A DNA stretch of 64,000 nucleotides, from contig CAVRBW010000008.1 in the NCBI GenBank assembly GCA_963719325.1, forward strand, positions 4,892 to 68,891. The letters are read 5' to 3'. The notes beneath the pieces are model-generated. The model saw only the letters and a program-made list of their open reading frames with translations. It ran no database searches and was not told the origin of the DNA. Every line of letters starts with the position of its first letter. Positions within the stretch are counted from its first letter, which is position 1. Origin of the DNA: DATBLE01 sp963719325 (GTDB lineage: Bacteria > Actinomycetota > Thermoleophilia > Gaiellales > Gaiellaceae). Made by a program: the position numbers and the translations under genes. Shown here in pieces: positions 8,669 through 19,918 of the stretch.

Positions 8669-9690
8669 GTGACCCCGCGCGTGCGTCTCGGTGTGGCGGG
8701 CTTCGGACGCATGGGCCGCCTCCACGCCGAGAACGCGGCCGCCGCCCGCGGAGTCGAGCTCGTCCGGGTCGTCGACGCCGACGCCACGATCGCCGAGGAG
8801 CTGGCAGGCGACCTGGGCTGCGAGTGGTCGACGAGCTTCGACAGCCTGCTCGCCGACGCGATCGACGCGGTCGTCGTCGTCACCCCCACCCCGCTCCACG
8901 TCCGATGATCGAGCAGGCGGCCGCGGCCGGGAAGCACGTCTTCTGCGAGAAGCCGCTGGCGTTCGAGGCGAACGAGGCGGCGAAGGCGGTCGAGGCCGCC
9001 GAGCGGGCCGGGATCAAGCTCCAGGTCGGCTTCCACCGCCGCTTCGACCCCGACTGGTCGGCGGCGACTGCCCGGATCAGGGACGGCGAGCTCGGCGACG
9101 TCTACCTGTTCCGGACGTCGCTTCGCGACATGGCCCCGCCCTCGCTCGACTACATCCGCAGCTCGGGCGGGTTCTTCGTCGACATGACGATCCACGACCT
9201 GGACACGGCCCGCTGGATGGTCGGGGAGATCGACGAGGTCACGGCGGTCGGCGGGGCGCTCTCCGACCCCGGGTTCGCCGAGGTGGGCGACATCGACAAC
9301 GCGATCGTGACGCTGCGGTTCGCGAGCGGCGCGCTCGGAGTGATCGACAACAGCCGCGTCGCCGGCTACGGCTACGAGTGCTCGACCGAGGTGGTCGGCT
9401 CGAAGGCGACCGTTCGAATCGGCGACCACCGGCGGCTCCACACCGAGTGGCTGACCAAAGGCGGCCTGCAGGTCGACTGGGTCTCGGACTTCATCGAGCG
9501 CTACCCGCAGGCCTACCGGCTGGAGCTGGAGCACTTCGTCGCGGCGATCCGCGACGACACGCCGCCCCTCGTCACCGGCAGCGACGGTGTCGCCGCGCTT
9601 CTGCTGGCAGAGGCGTGCCGGCACTCCTACGAAGAAGGGAGGCCCGTGCGAGTCGCAGCAGCGGTGGAACACGGCGTGGAAGCGGCGTAG
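8669..9690 (+). CDS. iolG: Inositol 2-dehydrogenase-like (Gfo/Idh/MocA), frameshifted
   Basis: The product oxidises myo-inositol or a relative with NAD(P), the first step of inositol catabolism. The N-terminal Rossmann motif is LGVAGFGRMGRLHAENA, and the signature GKHVFCEKPLA follows near residue 90. The open frame from GTG 8669 hits TGA at 8906, but the family sequence resumes in another frame at PMIEQAAAAGKHV. One missing base near 8902 (LHV then PMI) restores a protein of about 340 residues. It is first in the iol operon and directly behind the operator. The specific substrate is inferred from iolD, iolB and iolE downstream. The break may be a sequencing error. Confidence 0.82.
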
Positions 9691-9738
9691 GGTCCGGCGA
9701 CGACTAGGGAGAGCCAGCAACTGAAGGAGGAGGGACCG

Positions 9739-10759
9739 ATGGAGGAGCTGGAGCTGATGGAGGAAGAGACGAGCGGCCTGAGCCGGCGAGACATGCTGGT
9801 CCGGGGCGGCGTGCTCGCCGCCGGCGGCGTGTTGCTCAGCCCGGCGGCGGCCTTCGCGCGCGGCACGACTGCGAAGGCGGAGACCGCCGGCGCGATCAAG
9901 GTCGCCGTCGTCACGCACGGCGACACCGGCTCGTTCTGGTCGGTGTTCAAGAAGGGCGTCGACCAGGCGGCGAAGGATCTGAAGGGCCGCGGCGTCAGCG
10001 TCACCCAGGTGTACGCGAACAACGACGTCCCGAAGCAGGTGGCCGGGATCAACGCCGCGATCGCCGCCAAGGCGAAGGTGATCGCGACCTCGGTGCCGGA
10101 CGCGAGCGCGCTCAAGGACCCGCTGACGAAGGCCTCGAAGAAGGGGATCGAGATCATCACCGTCAACTCCGGGCTCGGCGCCTTCGACTCGCTGCCCACC
10201 TACGAGGTCCACGTCGGCCAGACGGAGGACATCGCGGGCCAGGGCGCCGGCAAGCAGTTCAAGGCGGCCGGCGCGAAGAAGGTGCTGATCGTCATCCACG
10301 AAGCGAGCAACTCCGGCCTGACCCAGCGGGCGGCCGGCGCGAAGTCGATCCTCGGCGGCGGCGGCGTCAAGGTGCTGACGATCCCGAACGCCAAGTCGGA
10401 CATCCCCGGCACGAAGGCGAAGGTGAAGGCTGCGTTCGCGGCGGACAAGAGCCTCGACGGGTTCCTCGGCCTCGACCCGGACGTGACGATCCCGTGCCTC
10501 GACGTGCTCCCGAAGGGGACGAAGGCCGGCACGTTCGACGTCGGCGGCTCGATCAAGCAGATCCAGCGCCGGGAAGATGCTGTTCGCGATCGACCAGCAG
10601 CAGTACCTGCAGGGCTACCTGCCGGTCGTCTTCGGCGTCCTGTTCGTGTCCAACCTGAACACGGTCGGAAACGGAGCACCGGTCCTGACCGGGCCGGGGA
10701 TCATCAACAAGGCGAACGCAGCGAGGGTCGCCGCGCTCGCAGCCAAGGGAACGCGCTAA
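9739..10759 (+). CDS. Tat-exported sugar (inositol?) ABC binding protein, frameshifted
   Basis: A periplasmic-binding protein of the ribose/inositol class (RbsB/IbpA type). A twin-arginine signal, SRRDMLVRGG, is followed by a hydrophobic stretch and an AFA cleavage-like region. The mature part has IKVAVVTHGDTGSFW and TYEVHVGQ. A strong ribosome site (AAGGAGGAGGG) precedes ATG 9739. An extra C near 10567 breaks the frame; removing it joins SIKQIQ to AGKMLFAIDQQ, the usual C-terminal lobe. The ABC permease and ATPase genes follow. The ligand is inferred to be inositol or an inositol derivative from operon context. Confidence 0.85.
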
Positions 10760-10772
10760 AGGGGGAAACGAC

Positions 10773-10805
10773 GAGCGGACGGGCGGTCGGCCCGCCCGTC
10801 CGCTC
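10773..10805 (+). repeat. Strong intra-operon hairpin after the binding-protein gene
   Basis: A perfect 14-bp stem (10773-10786 with 10792-10805) closes on a 5-base loop, with no T-run. It sits between the binding-protein stop and the permease start. Such hairpins often stabilise the upstream mRNA or reduce downstream expression, so the binding protein may be made in excess over the membrane parts. Confidence 0.75.
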
Positions 10806-10813
10806 CCAGGACG

Positions 10814-11859
10814 ATGGCCGAAGCCGCAGCCCAGACTCCACGCGCCGACGAGCGCCTCGTCCGGGTCGGCCTGCTGTCGCAGCTGCTGACCCGCCCCGAC
10901 ACGGGCGCGTTCGTCGGGGCGATCGCGGTCTTCCTCGCCTTCGGCTACTTCGCCCGGGCGGTCGACTGGCTCGGCGACCCGGCGATCGCCGCCGGCTGGA
11001 CCGACCAGGCCGCCCAGTACGGGATCGTCGCCGTGCCGGTCGCGCTCCTGATGATCGGCGGCGAGTTCGACCTCTCTGCGGGCGTGATGATCGGCAGCTC
11101 GGGTCTCCTGCTCGGCTACCTCACCACCCACGCAAACCTGAACGTGTGGCCGGCGATGGCGCTCGTGCTCCTGTTCGGGCTCGCGGTCGGCTTCGTGAAC
11201 GGGATCACCGTCGTCAAGACGAGGCTGCCGAGCTTCATCGTCACGCTCGCGACCTTCTTCGTCCTCCAGGGCGTGAACGCAGCCGGGACGCTGAAGCTGA
11301 CCGGCCAGACCGCGATCCAGGACATCGACACGGCCAGCGGCTTCAACTCGGCGCGCCGGTTTCTGGCCTCGGACATCACCCAGTGGGACTACAAGGTCAA
11401 GGTGCTCTGGTGGGTCGGGCTCACGATCGTCGGCGCCTGGCTGCTCTCGAAGACCCGCTTCGGCAACTGGGTCTACAGCGCCGGCGGCGACCCGGTCGCG
11501 GCGCGGAACGTGGGCGTTCCGGTCGTCCGCACGAAGATCGCGCTGTTCATGATGACCTCCGGCACGGCGGCGCTGATGGGGATCATCGAGGCGCTCGAGC
11601 TGCGCTCGATGCAGGCGAAGGAGGGGATCGGGCTCGAGTTCATCTTCATCATCTGCGCCGTGGTCGGAGGCTGCCTGCTGACCGGCGGCTACGGGTCGGT
11701 GATCGGCACCTTCTTCGGCGCCGCGATGCTCGGCATGGTCCAGCTCGGGATCATCGACGCGCAGTGGGACAGCAACTGGACCTTCACCTTCCAGGGCGCG
11801 ATCCTCTTCGCCGCCGTGGCGTTGAACGCGATCATGCGGGAACGGGCAAAGAGAGCGAG

Positions 11860-11863
<4 letters not shown>
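10814..11863 (+). CDS. Sugar ABC transporter permease (RbsC/IatP type)
   Basis: A 349-residue permease with about nine or ten hydrophobic segments. Family marks include GGEFDLSAGVMIGSSG (RbsC GGIDLSVG region), GFVNGITVVKTRLPSFIVTLAT and a late GGYGSVIGTFFGA. ATG 10814 follows an AGGA ribosome site. Its stop overlaps the ATPase start by ATGA, so the two subunits are coupled. With the binding protein and ATPase it forms a CUT2-type importer, most likely for inositol given the surrounding catabolic genes. Confidence 0.92.
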
Positions 11864-12656
<793 letters not shown>

Positions 12657-12660
<4 letters not shown>

Positions 12661-14538
12661 GCGTTCGCCTCACCGCCGCGCAGGCGCTCGTCCGCTTCCT
12701 CGCGTCCCAGTACGTCGAGCGCGACGGGGTCGAGCACCGGTTCTTCGGCGGCTGCTTCGGCATCTTCGGCCACGGCAACGTCGCCGGGATCGGCGAGGCG
12801 CTGTACGAGAGCCCCGAGCTGCTCACCTACTACCAGGCCCGAAACGAGCAGGCGATGGTGCACACCGCGTCCGGCTACGCGCGGATGAAGAACCGGCTCG
12901 GCACGCTCGCCTGCACGACCTCGATCGGCCCCGGCGCCACGAACATGGTCACCGGCGCGGCCCTGGCGACCGTCAACCGGCTGCCGGTGCTGCTCCTGCC
13001 CGGGGACGTCTTCGCCTCGCGGCAGGCCCGATCCGGTCCTGCAGCAGCTGGAGACGCCGTGGGCGGGCGACCTGTCGGTCAACGACTGCTTCCGGCCCGT
13101 GTCGCGCTACTTCGACCGGATCTGGCGCCCCGAGCAGATCGTGCCGGCGGCGATGCAGGCGATGCGCGTGCTCGTCAACCAGGCGGAGACCGGCGCGGTC
13201 ACGCTCGCCTTCCCGCAGGACGTCCAGGCCGAGGCCTACGAGTTCCCCGAGACATTCCTCGCCCGACGGGTGTGGCACATCCCGCGGCCGCTTCCTGACT
13301 CCGCCCTCCTCGAGGAAGCGGCCGCGCGGATCCGCGCGAGCCGTCGCCCGCTGATCGTCGCCGGCGGGGGAACGATCTACTCGGAGGCGACCGACGCGCT
13401 GCGGCGGCTCTGCGAGGCGACCGGTGTGCCGGTCGGCGAGACCCAGGCGGGGAAGGGCTCGCTGCCGTACGACCATCCTTCGGCGCTCGGCGCGATCGGG
13501 GTGACGGGCACCTTCGCCGCCAACCGCGTGGCGGCGGAGGCCGATCTCGTCATCGGCGTCGGCACTCGCTGGTCGGACTTCACGACCGCTTCGAAGACGG
13601 CGTTCCGCGACCCGGACGTCCAGTTCGTCAACGTCAACGTCGCCGACTTCGACGCCGCCAAGCACGCCGGGCTCCAGCTGGTCGGCGACGCGACGGGCGA
13701 CGCTCGAGCGGCTGGCCGAGCTGCTCCAGGGCTGGTCGGTCGACGACGGCTACCGCGAGCAGGCGGCGGCGCTGAACGCGCGAGTGGGACGCCGAGGTCG
13801 TCGCGCCTGTACGGGCTCGGCCACGGGCCGCTGCCGGCACAGAGCGAGGTGATCGGCGTCGTCAACTCGTTCTCGGCGCCCGGTGACGTGGTGGTCTGCG
13901 CGGCGGGCGCGATGCCGGGAGACCTGCACAAGCTCTGGCGCACGCGCGACCCGAAGGGCTACCACGTCGAGTACGGCTACTCGTGCATGGGCTACGAGAT
14001 CGCCGGCGGGCTCGGAGTGAAGCTGGCCGCGCCCGACCGCGAGGTGTACGTTCTGGTCGGCGACGGCTCGTACCTGATGCTCTCGAGCGAGATCGCCACG
14101 TCGATCCAGGAAGGCGTAAAACTGACGATCGTGCTCGTCGACAACCACGGCTTCAACTCGATCGGCGGCCTCTCGCGCTCGCTCGGCACCGACGGCTTCG
14201 GCACGCAGTACCGCTACCGGCGGAACGGGTCGATCGGCCTGGACAGCGAGGAGGAGCCCGCGCCGGTCCTGCCGCTCGACCTGGCCGCGAACGCGGAATC
14301 GCTCGGCGCGCACGTGATCCGCGCTGCGTCGATCGAAGAGCTACGCGCTGCCTTGGGCGCGGCGCGAGAGGTCGAGCGCACGGTCCTGATCGCGGTCGAG
14401 GTCGACCGCTACGAGGGCGTGCCGAGCTACGAGAGCTGGTGGGACGTGGCCGTCTCGGAGGTCTCTGCCGTGCCGTCCGTGCGCGAAGCGCGCGAGCAAT
14501 ACGAGGCCGCGAGAGCGGCGGAACGGGAGCACCTGTGA
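12657..14538 (+). CDS. iolD: 3D-(3,5/4)-trihydroxycyclohexane-1,2-dione hydrolase (IolD), multiply frameshifted
   Basis: A thiamine-diphosphate enzyme that opens the inositol-derived ring. The N-terminal part contains FGIFGHGNVAGIGEAL and CTTSIGPGATNM. The C-terminal ThDP motif is GDGSYLMLSSEIATSIQ, ending with VDNHGFNSIGGL. Starting at GTG 12657, an extra base near 13025 shifts the frame (SRQ then PDPVLQQLET). Three further indels between about 13697 and 13806 cancel out: ATLERLAELLQGWSVDDGY, EWDAEVVAP and YGLGHGPL lie in three different frames. The repaired length is about 625 residues, normal for IolD. Residual sequencing errors are the likeliest cause; a decayed gene cannot be excluded. 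Confidence 0.88.
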
Positions 14539-14547
14539 GCTCTGCGC

Positions 14548-14623
14548 CAAGTAACACTGTGTTACAAGACCCGCGTGCCGCTCAACCACGCGGCCCCTGG
14601 AGCAAGTAACACAGTGTTACAAG
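14548..14623. repeat. REP-like element E1: two palindromes around a small hairpin
   Basis: Two 21-base copies (14548-14568 and 14603-14623) differ only at the central base. Each contains the odd palindrome GTAACAC-N-GTGTTAC (N = T, then A). Between them CCGCGTG and CACGCGG form a 7-bp stem. The element fills the iolD-iolB junction and the second copy overlaps a candidate iolB start. It could be a REP-like repeat or a double operator. Confidence 0.7.
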
Positions 14624-15426
14624 GAACTGGACACCTTTGGCGCACCGGCGAATGGGAGCAGGTGACGCCCGAATCGGCCGGCTGGCAGTTCCTCCACTTC
14701 GGCGTCCGCAGCGGTTCGTTCGCCTCCGAGACCGGTAACGGGGAGATCGCGCTGGTCGTGCTGGGCGGGCGCTGCCGTGTGGAGGCCGAGGGCGAGAGCT
14801 GGGAGCTCGGCAGCCGCGCCTCGGTGTTCGACGGGATGCCGTGGGCGCTGTACCTGCCGCGCGACACGGCCTACCGGGTCGAGGGCGACGCGGAGGTGGC
14901 GATCTGCGGCGCGCTGTGCGAGCGCAGGCGCGAACCGGTGCTGATCAGGCCGGAGGACGTCGAGATCGAGGTGCGCGGGTCGGGCAACGCCACGCGGCAG
15001 ATCAACCACATCGTCAAGCCGGAGTTCCCGGCCGAGCGCCTGCTCGTCGTCGAGGTCTTCACCCCGGCGGGCAACTGGTCGAGCTACCCGCCGCACAAGC
15101 ACGACGAGGACAACCCGCCCGGCGAGGTCGTGCTCGAGGAGACCTACTACTACCGAACGGCGAAGCCGGAGGCGTTCGCGGTGCAGCGCCTGTACAGCCC
15201 GCGACACGGCGTCGACGAGACGGTGACCGTCCGCGACGGCGACGTGATGCTCGTGCCGTTCGGCTACCACACGACCGCCGCCGCGCACGGCTACGACCTC
15301 TACTACCTGAACGCGCTCGCGGGCGAACGGCGCTCGATGGCCGCGGCAGACGACCCTGACCTCGCCTGGATCCGCTCCTCCTGGACGGATCTCGAGCCTG
15401 ACCCGCGCGTTCCCCTCGTCAAATGA
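14614..15426 (+). CDS. iolB: 5-deoxy-glucuronate isomerase (IolB)
   Basis: IolB converts 5-deoxy-D-glucuronate to 5-deoxy-2-keto-gluconate in inositol breakdown. The protein of about 270 residues is a double cupin. SSYPPHKHDEDNPPGEVVLEE carries the metal-binding histidines and glutamate, and later PFGYHTTAAAHGYDLYYLN is typical of the family. The start is uncertain: GTG 14614 lies inside a palindromic repeat, the frame is open back to GTG 14575, and homology begins near VTPESAGW, so a later GTG is also possible. The stop overlaps iolE by ATGA. Confidence 0.88.
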   Translation: MLQGTGHLWRTGEWEQVTPESAGWQFLHFGVRSGSFASETGNGEIALVVLGGRCRVEAEGESWELGSRASVFDGMPWALYLPRDTAYRVEGDAEVAICGALCERRREPVLIRPEDVEIEVRGSGNATRQINHIVKPEFPAERLLVVEVFTPAGNWSSYPPHKHDEDNPPGEVVLEETYYYRTAKPEAFAVQRLYSPRHGVDETVTVRDGDVMLVPFGYHTTAAAHGYDLYYLNALAGERRSMAAADDPDLAWIRSSWTDLEPDPRVPLVK

Positions 15427-16253
15427 TCCGCGTCGCCAACGCTCCGGTGAGCTACGGCGCGTTCGAGCTCACCGTCGGCATCCTGCCGAACGTCCCCAAG
15501 GCGGAGGAGGTGCTCGACGCGATCGCGGCGGCGGGCTACGAGGGAACCGAGCTCGGCCCGCTCGGCTACTTCGGAGAGGGCGACGTCCTGCGGGAGCGCC
15601 TCGAGAGCCGCGGTCTCGGCCTCGCGGGCGCCTTCGTGCCGATCCGGTTCGGCGAGGCCGACGAGGACTTCGACGAGCTCGACGCGACGCTGACGCTCCT
15701 CGAGGCCGCGGGCGGGCAGGCTCCCCCCGTGCTGGCCGACGCGGGCCCGCGCCGCGCGGTCGATTGGGCACGCCTCGCCGACGGAGTCGCCCGTGCCGCC
15801 GACCGAGCACGCGAGCGCGGCTTCGAGCCGACCTTCCACCACCACATGGGCACCACCGTCCAGACGCCGGGCGAGATCGAACGGCTGCTCGAGCTCACCG
15901 ACGTCGGCCTGCTGCTCGATACGGGGCACCTGACCGCCGGCGGCGGCGATCCGCTCCAGGGCCTGCGGGACTGGCGCGAGCGCGTCAACCACGTCCACAT
16001 CAAGGACGTGAGCCTCGAGATCCTCCGGCAGGAGGGAGACTGGGACGAGGCCTGGCGCGCCGGAGCGTTCTGCGAGCTCGGTGCCGGCGACGCCGATCCG
16101 GCCCCCGTCGTCGCCGAGCTCCAGGCGAGCGGCTACTCCGGCTGGCTGGTGGTCGAGCAGGACTGGGTACCGGCGCCCGGCGAGGACCCGAGCGCTCACA
16201 TCGAGGCGCAAGCGCGCAACCGTCGCTGGCTCCGCGAGCATGCGGGTCTCTGA
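15423..16253 (+). CDS. iolE: Inosose dehydratase-like TIM-barrel protein (IolE family)
   Basis: A 276-residue xylose-isomerase-like barrel. IolE dehydrates 2-keto-myo-inositol to the dione used by IolD. Visible features are the N-terminal VANAPVSYGAFE, FHHHMGTTVQTPGEIERLL, LLLDTGHLTAGG, VNHVHIKDV and a late LVVEQDW; the E, D, H and E residues in these are the usual metal ligands. ATG 15423 overlaps the iolB stop by 4 bases. Related sugar-phosphate isomerases look similar, but placement among iolG, iolD and iolB supports IolE. Confidence 0.87.
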   Translation: MIRVANAPVSYGAFELTVGILPNVPKAEEVLDAIAAAGYEGTELGPLGYFGEGDVLRERLESRGLGLAGAFVPIRFGEADEDFDELDATLTLLEAAGGQAPPVLADAGPRRAVDWARLADGVARAADRARERGFEPTFHHHMGTTVQTPGEIERLLELTDVGLLLDTGHLTAGGGDPLQGLRDWRERVNHVHIKDVSLEILRQEGDWDEAWRAGAFCELGAGDADPAPVVAELQASGYSGWLVVEQDWVPAPGEDPSAHIEAQARNRRWLREHAGL

Positions 16254-16266
16254 GATAGGAGGAGAC

Positions 16267-17362
16267 ATGGCAGTTTCAACCGAGGTGATCACGAGCCCGT
16301 TGCAGCAGATGGCTGCGACGACGCCGACCGACTACTGGAACGACTCCTCGTCCGTCGAGGAGCTCACGTACGCGGTCGCGCGCGGGGCGACGGGCGCGAC
16401 GAGCAACCCGACGATCGTCGGGGAGGTGTTGAAGAAGGAGTTGCACCTCTGGCGGGACCGGATTCCCGAGATCGTCGCGGAGCAACCCCACCTGGACCGA
16501 GGACGAGGTCACCTGGCAGCTCTTCGAGGAGATCTCGGTGCGGGGCGCCGAGATCCTGCTCCCGGTCTTCGAGCGGGAGGGGCAGAAGAAGGGACGCCTC
16601 TCGATCCAGACGAACCCGAAGTTCTACCGCGACGCCGCCCGGATCACCGAACAGGCGCTGCGCTTCGCCTCGCTGGCCCCGAACATGCAGGTCAAGGTGC
16701 CGGCGACGAAGGCCGGGATCCAGGCAGCCGAGGATCTGACCGCCGCCGGCGTGACGATCAACGCGACCGTCTGCTTCACGGTTCCGCAGGCGCTCGCGGT
16801 GGCGGAAGCGGTCGAGCGGGGGCTCGAGCGGCGCGAGGCGGACGGCAACGACGTCTCGCTGATGTCGCCGGTCGTGACGATGATGGTGGGCCGGCTCGAC
16901 GACTGGATCGAGGTGCTCGTCAAGCGCGACCGCATCCTCGTCGATCCCGGCTACCCGCACTGGGCGGGGATCGCCTGCGTGAAGAAGGCGTACCCGATCT
17001 TCCAGGAGCGCGGCTACCGCTCGCGGCTGCTCGCCGCCGCGTACCGGCACCACCTGCACTGGACCGAGCTGATCGGCGGCGACATCGTCCTGACCATGCC
17101 GCACGCCTGGCAGCGGCTGTTCAACGAGTCGGACTTCGAGATCGTCCACCGCATGGACGAGCCCGTCCCCGAGCCGGTCGTGGACGAGCTCCACCGGCGC
17201 TTCACGGACTTCCGCCGCGCCTACGACGCCAACGGGATGACCGTCGACGAGTTCGACTCCTACGGTGCGACCGTGCGCACCCTGCGCGGCTTCATCGGCT
17301 CATACCAAGACCTCGTCGCCACCGTCCGCGACTACATGCTCCCCAACCCGGACGTGGCGTAG
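16267..17362 (+). CDS. Transaldolase-family protein, frameshifted
   Basis: A Schiff-base aldolase/transaldolase-type barrel. The N-terminus has TSNPTIVGEVLKK and the centre has VKVPATKAG with the candidate Schiff-base lysine. ATG 16267 follows GATAGGAGGAGAC, a good ribosome site. An extra base near 16483 breaks the frame; skipping it joins EIVAE to NPTWTEDEVTW and gives about 364 residues. It is last in the iol operon, where iolC, iolJ or iolA might be expected. It may act on the deoxyketogluconate branch or on pentose phosphates; the substrate cannot be decided here. Its 3' end overlaps the convergent sulfatase gene by about 60 bases. Confidence 0.8.
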
Positions 17363-18896
17363 CGCAAACCAGGCCTCACGCGCCGACGAGGCCCAGCGGC
17401 GGAGCTGCTCCTCGTAGGCGCCTTCCTCCTCACCTGGGCGTAGCGCGCTCAGCATCCGCTCCCGCCGATCCGGCTCCTGCGCCCAGAGGCTCCGCATCTG
17501 GCCCGGGTCGTCGACCCGGTTGAACAGGAAATCCTCGCGGCTGCGCGGCTCGTGTCGAACCGGCACTCGCCATTGCGGGAACGCCACGCCGGGCAGAAAG
17601 CGGCCCTGACCGACGGGCGGCTCCACGCCGTCGTGGACCAGGGACTCGAAGAGCAGAGACGAGTACGCGTAGAGCGGCGCAGCGCCGGTCGGTGACTTGA
17701 AGATCGTCCACTCGCCGTCCGTGCAACAGACGCCTTCGCCGAAGGTGCCGTAGAGGAGCGCGTCGCGCCAGCCCGACACCGGCTCGCCGGTGAGGAGCGG
17801 CACGAGGCTACGACCGTGCGGCGCTCGCGTCCGAACCCCGGCTCGATCGGCGACCGTCGAGAACAGGTCGACGGTCTGCGTCAGAGCCGGGATCGACCCG
17901 CCCTCGCCGGGGTACTCCGGATCCCAGACGAGCAGCGGGATGTTCGCATGGCTGTCCCAGTGGGGGTATTGCTTGCCGAAGACGCCGCGCTCGCCGAGGT
18001 CGTGCCCGTGGTCGGTCGTCAGGATCACCACCGTGTCCCGCCAGAGCTCGTGACGGTCGAGCGCGTCGAGCACCGCCCCGAGGCGCGCGTCGACGAACGC
18101 GAGCTTCGCGAGGTACTGCGAGCGGATGAAGGCGAGCTCCTCGGGCGACGTGCTCGCCAGGAAGGAGGCGAGCGCACCCGGGTCCTGGTACGGCGGCCAG
18201 ACCGTGAAGCGGTCGTAGCCGGAAGCGTCCCCGAAGGCCGAGCGGTAGGGCTCGGGGACGTGAAAGGGCTCGTGCACGTCGAACGACTCGATCTGCAGGA
18301 AGAACGGATGCCGCGGCGACCGGTCGAGCCAGCGTGCAGCGGCGTCCATCACCCGCGCCGGAAAGAAGTCGTCCTCACCGGAGAAGTCGCGGACGTTCGC
18401 GTAGTAGCGGCGGCCCGCGCCGGGCCGCCAGCGCTCGACGTTCTCCACCCAGCGGGGCACCGGCTCGCCGGCGGGCACCGGCCCCCTCCAGTTGTCGTGC
18501 TCGTGGCCGCGCACGAGCTCCGTCTGCTGGAACGACTGCAGGTAGCCGTTTCCCGACTCCTCCCAGTAGTGGTAGTGGTCGGTGACGATCGCCGTCGTGT
18601 AGCCGGCGCGCCTCGAGGAGGCGCGGCAGACGCGCGTCGAAGTGCTCGAGCGGCCCCCACGGCCGCCAGAGCAGCTCCTTGAACCCCGCGAAGAGCTCGC
18701 GCCGTGCGGGCATGCAGGGCAAGCTGCCGACGAAGTGGTTGTCGAACCGCCACGCGCGCCGCGCCAGCCGGTCGATGTTCGGCGTGTCGAGGTCGGCCGA
18801 CGCGGCGTAGCAGCGCAGATCGCCGCGGTTGAGGCTGTCGACGAGGATCAGGACGATGTTCGGTGGCGCGGCCTCCGAACGCCGGACTCCGCTCAC
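17300..18896 (-). CDS. Sulfatase-family hydrolase, frameshifted
   Basis: An alkaline-phosphatase-superfamily enzyme. The N-terminal VLILVDSLNRGDL gives metal-binding aspartate, and CMPAR near residue 61 fits the C-x-P-x-R motif in which cysteine becomes formylglycine. TTDHGHDLGERG gives further metal ligands. One extra base near 18612 separates the two halves; repair joins PRLLE to RAGYTTAIVTDHYHYWEE. I chose GTG 18896 because it overlaps the LacI stop (GTGA); longer GTG 18908 and ATG 18902 starts exist. No signal peptide is evident, so it may act inside the cell on an imported sulfate or phosphate ester. About 530 residues after repair. Confidence 0.82.
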
Positions 18897-19918
18897 CTGC
18901 ATCCGCACGAGCGGCGGACGACGAGCTCCACCGGCAGCCTGACCTCCGTCGGCGGCCCCAGCGCGCCGCCGTCAAGGGCATGCAGGAGCAGCGACGCCGC
19001 CAATCTTCCCATCGCACTGTCGGCGCGGGCGAGCGCCGTCAGCGGCGGATCGAGCAGCTCGCCGAAGACGGGATCGTCGAAGGAGGCCAGCGCCATGTCG
19101 TCCGGGAGCCGCAGGCCCGCGGCGCGGCAGGCGCTCATCGCGCCGAGAGCGAGCGTGTCGCCGGAGGTGACGACTGCCGTCGGCGGCTCGGCAAGGGCGA
19201 GGAGACGCTCCATCGCCGCCGCCGCACTCTGCGGCGACCAGGTCGGGTCGGCCAGCTCGACAGCGCTCGCCGCCTCGAAGTCGAGGCGCCGCATCGCTGC
19301 CAGGAAGCCGTCGAGGCGCTCGCGTCCGGAGGTGAGCGTCGGCGGCCCGCCGATGTAGGCGACGCGCGAGTGACCGTGCGTGGCCAGGTGATCGACGAGA
19401 GCGCCGATGCCTTCCGCGTTCGCGCAGGCGACGTGCGCGACACCGTGGCCGGAGACGAGGTTGTCGAAGAACACGGTCGGGACGCGCGGCTCCCGCGTCG
19501 AGGCGCCGGAAGTGGCGAGCAGCATGCCGCCGACGCGGTGCTCGAGCAGCGTCTGGATCGCCCAGGCTTCCCGCTCGGCCTCGCGCTCGGTGTTCAGGAC
19601 GAGGACCTGACGTCCCGCCTGCTGGAGGGCATCCTGGGCGCCCTTGACAAAACGGCTGTAGAAATCGACGCCGATGTCGGGGACGACGATCCCGACGAAG
19701 GTCCCGCTGTTGAGCCGCAGCGACCGAGCGACGCGGTTCGGGCGGTAGCCGAGCGAGCGCGCGGCGACCCGGACGCGGCGCTTCGTCGCGTCGCTGATCC
19801 GCGTACTCTCGTGCAGGGCACGCGAGGCCGTCGACGCCGACACGTTGGCGACACGGGCCACGTCGACGAGCGTCACGTGCCGCGGCCGGGCGCCGCGCGG
19901 CTCGTTCTCAGACGCCAT
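18893..19918 (-). CDS. LacI-family transcriptional regulator (second)
   Basis: A 341-residue LacI-type regulator. The helix-turn-helix reads TLVDVARVANVSASTASRAL and the hinge YRPNRVARSL. The core has VPDIGVDFYSRFV and ends in a conserved ALASFDDPVF region. ATG 19918 overlaps the inositol monophosphatase stop by 11 bases, although the frame extends to 19960. It lies in the same leftward operon as the ABC importer, GDPD and monophosphatase, so it probably controls that operon. A candidate site is noted at 25584-25599. Confidence 0.92.
   Translation of the reverse strand: MASENEPRGARPRHVTLVDVARVANVSASTASRALHESTRISDATKRRVRVAARSLGYRPNRVARSLRLNSGTFVGIVVPDIGVDFYSRFVKGAQDALQQAGRQVLVLNTEREAEREAWAIQTLLEHRVGGMLLATSGASTREPRVPTVFFDNLVSGHGVAHVACANAEGIGALVDHLATHGHSRVAYIGGPPTLTSGRERLDGFLAAMRRLDFEAASAVELADPTWSPQSAAAAMERLLALAEPPTAVVTSGDTLALGAMSACRAAGLRLPDDMALASFDDPVFGELLDPPLTALARADSAMGRLAASLLLHALDGGALGPPTEVRLPVELVVRRSCGCR

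Noticed and set aside
8669..8908. In-frame TGA of the iolG N-terminal frame as another selenocysteine codon
   Set aside because: The family sequence resumes in a different frame, so this is a frameshift, not a recoded stop.
17300..17362. Convergent overlap of transaldolase and sulfatase genes as functional
   Set aside because: The sulfatase C-terminal tail in the overlap shows no family features and may reflect another indel.
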